Below the pieces are notes generated by a model. It made no database searches. It was not told the origin of the DNA and saw only the letters and a list, made by a program, of their open reading frames with translations. A DNA stretch of 39,233 bases from an uncultured Prevotellaceae bacterium (lineage in GTDB: Bacteria; Bacteroidota; Bacteroidia; Bacteroidales; Bacteroidaceae). Position 1 is the stretch's first letter. The number at the start of each line of letters is the position of its first letter. Below are positions 39,225-39,233 of the stretch, piece after piece. Location: positions 1 to 39,233 of the forward strand of contig CACZDV010000028.1 of assembly GCA_902780025.1 (NCBI GenBank). The letters run 5' to 3'. Made by a program: the position numbers and the translations under genes.

Positions 39225-39233
39225 GACATTGCT

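Overview
The window looks like a chromosome segment from a Prevotellaceae bacterium (Prevotella-like, Bacteroidales). Reasons: Bacteroidetes promoters (TTTG, about 20 bases, then TAnnTTTG) stand in front of many genes. Several gene families are typical of or confined to this group: HU-like DNA-binding proteins, a 'smalltalk' micro-protein, BT_3928-family and DUF1599 proteins next to tpiA-SPOR-folE, and a DUF3987 remnant. Plant-polysaccharide enzymes (GH43, PL1-type pectate lyase) fit a gut or rumen lifestyle. No rRNA, tRNA, CRISPR array or intact insertion sequence was seen.

Layout. 1-0.73 kb: 3' part of an HU-like gene with a shifted reading frame at its end, a 35-residue smalltalk protein and a strong terminator. 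0.8-5.2 kb: orphan LytTR response regulator, M48 lipoprotein peptidase, a small secreted protein, SlyD-type FKBP isomerase, chorismate synthase, then a promoter-terminator unit without an ORF (possible small RNA). 5.2-16.9 kb: one long leftward run holding a tripartite RND efflux pump, an LpxA-like acyltransferase, pyrK-pyrD and a large pectate lyase. 16.9-18.0 kb: decayed mobile-element DNA with a DUF3987 fragment, a large palindrome, an AT-only stretch and 22-bp tandem repeats. 18.0-20.4 kb: leftward cca (with three repeat-derived in-frame insertions) and a membrane protein. 20.4-26.2 kb: rightward lipoprotein, DUF1599, BT_3928 read in frame into TpiA, SPOR protein, folE, membrane protein, C1-type peptidase. 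26.2-34.2 kb: flavoprotein, GH43, DUF554, TIGR04076, SDR, zinc ribbon, free Met-sulfoxide reductase, YqiA-like hydrolase, an unusual methyltransferase/PheC-like fusion, TauE/SafE transporter. 34.2-36.7 kb: accessory island with an SDR pseudogene remnant at its edge, an AT-rich membrane protein and a HEPN/MNT pair. 36.7-39.2 kb: a 22-bp periodic array, a second HU-like gene, a MATE exporter and a 40-bp tandem repeat at the window end.

How the genes may work together: the housekeeping blocks cover pyrimidine synthesis (pyrKD), the shikimate pathway (aroC), folate precursor synthesis (folE), glycolysis (tpiA) and tRNA maturation (cca). The efflux run and MATE export toxic compounds. GH43 and pectate lyase digest plant cell wall. 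The accessory parts (HU-like/smalltalk, DUF3987 remnant, HEPN/MNT island, repeat arrays) record mobile DNA. The less expected items are the possible small RNA at 5.07 kb, the methyltransferase-PheC fusion at 31.8 kb, repeat insertions inside cca, the open frame joining BT_3928 to TpiA, the 22-bp periodic arrays, and three divergent promoter pairs with an identical 30-bp pitch.
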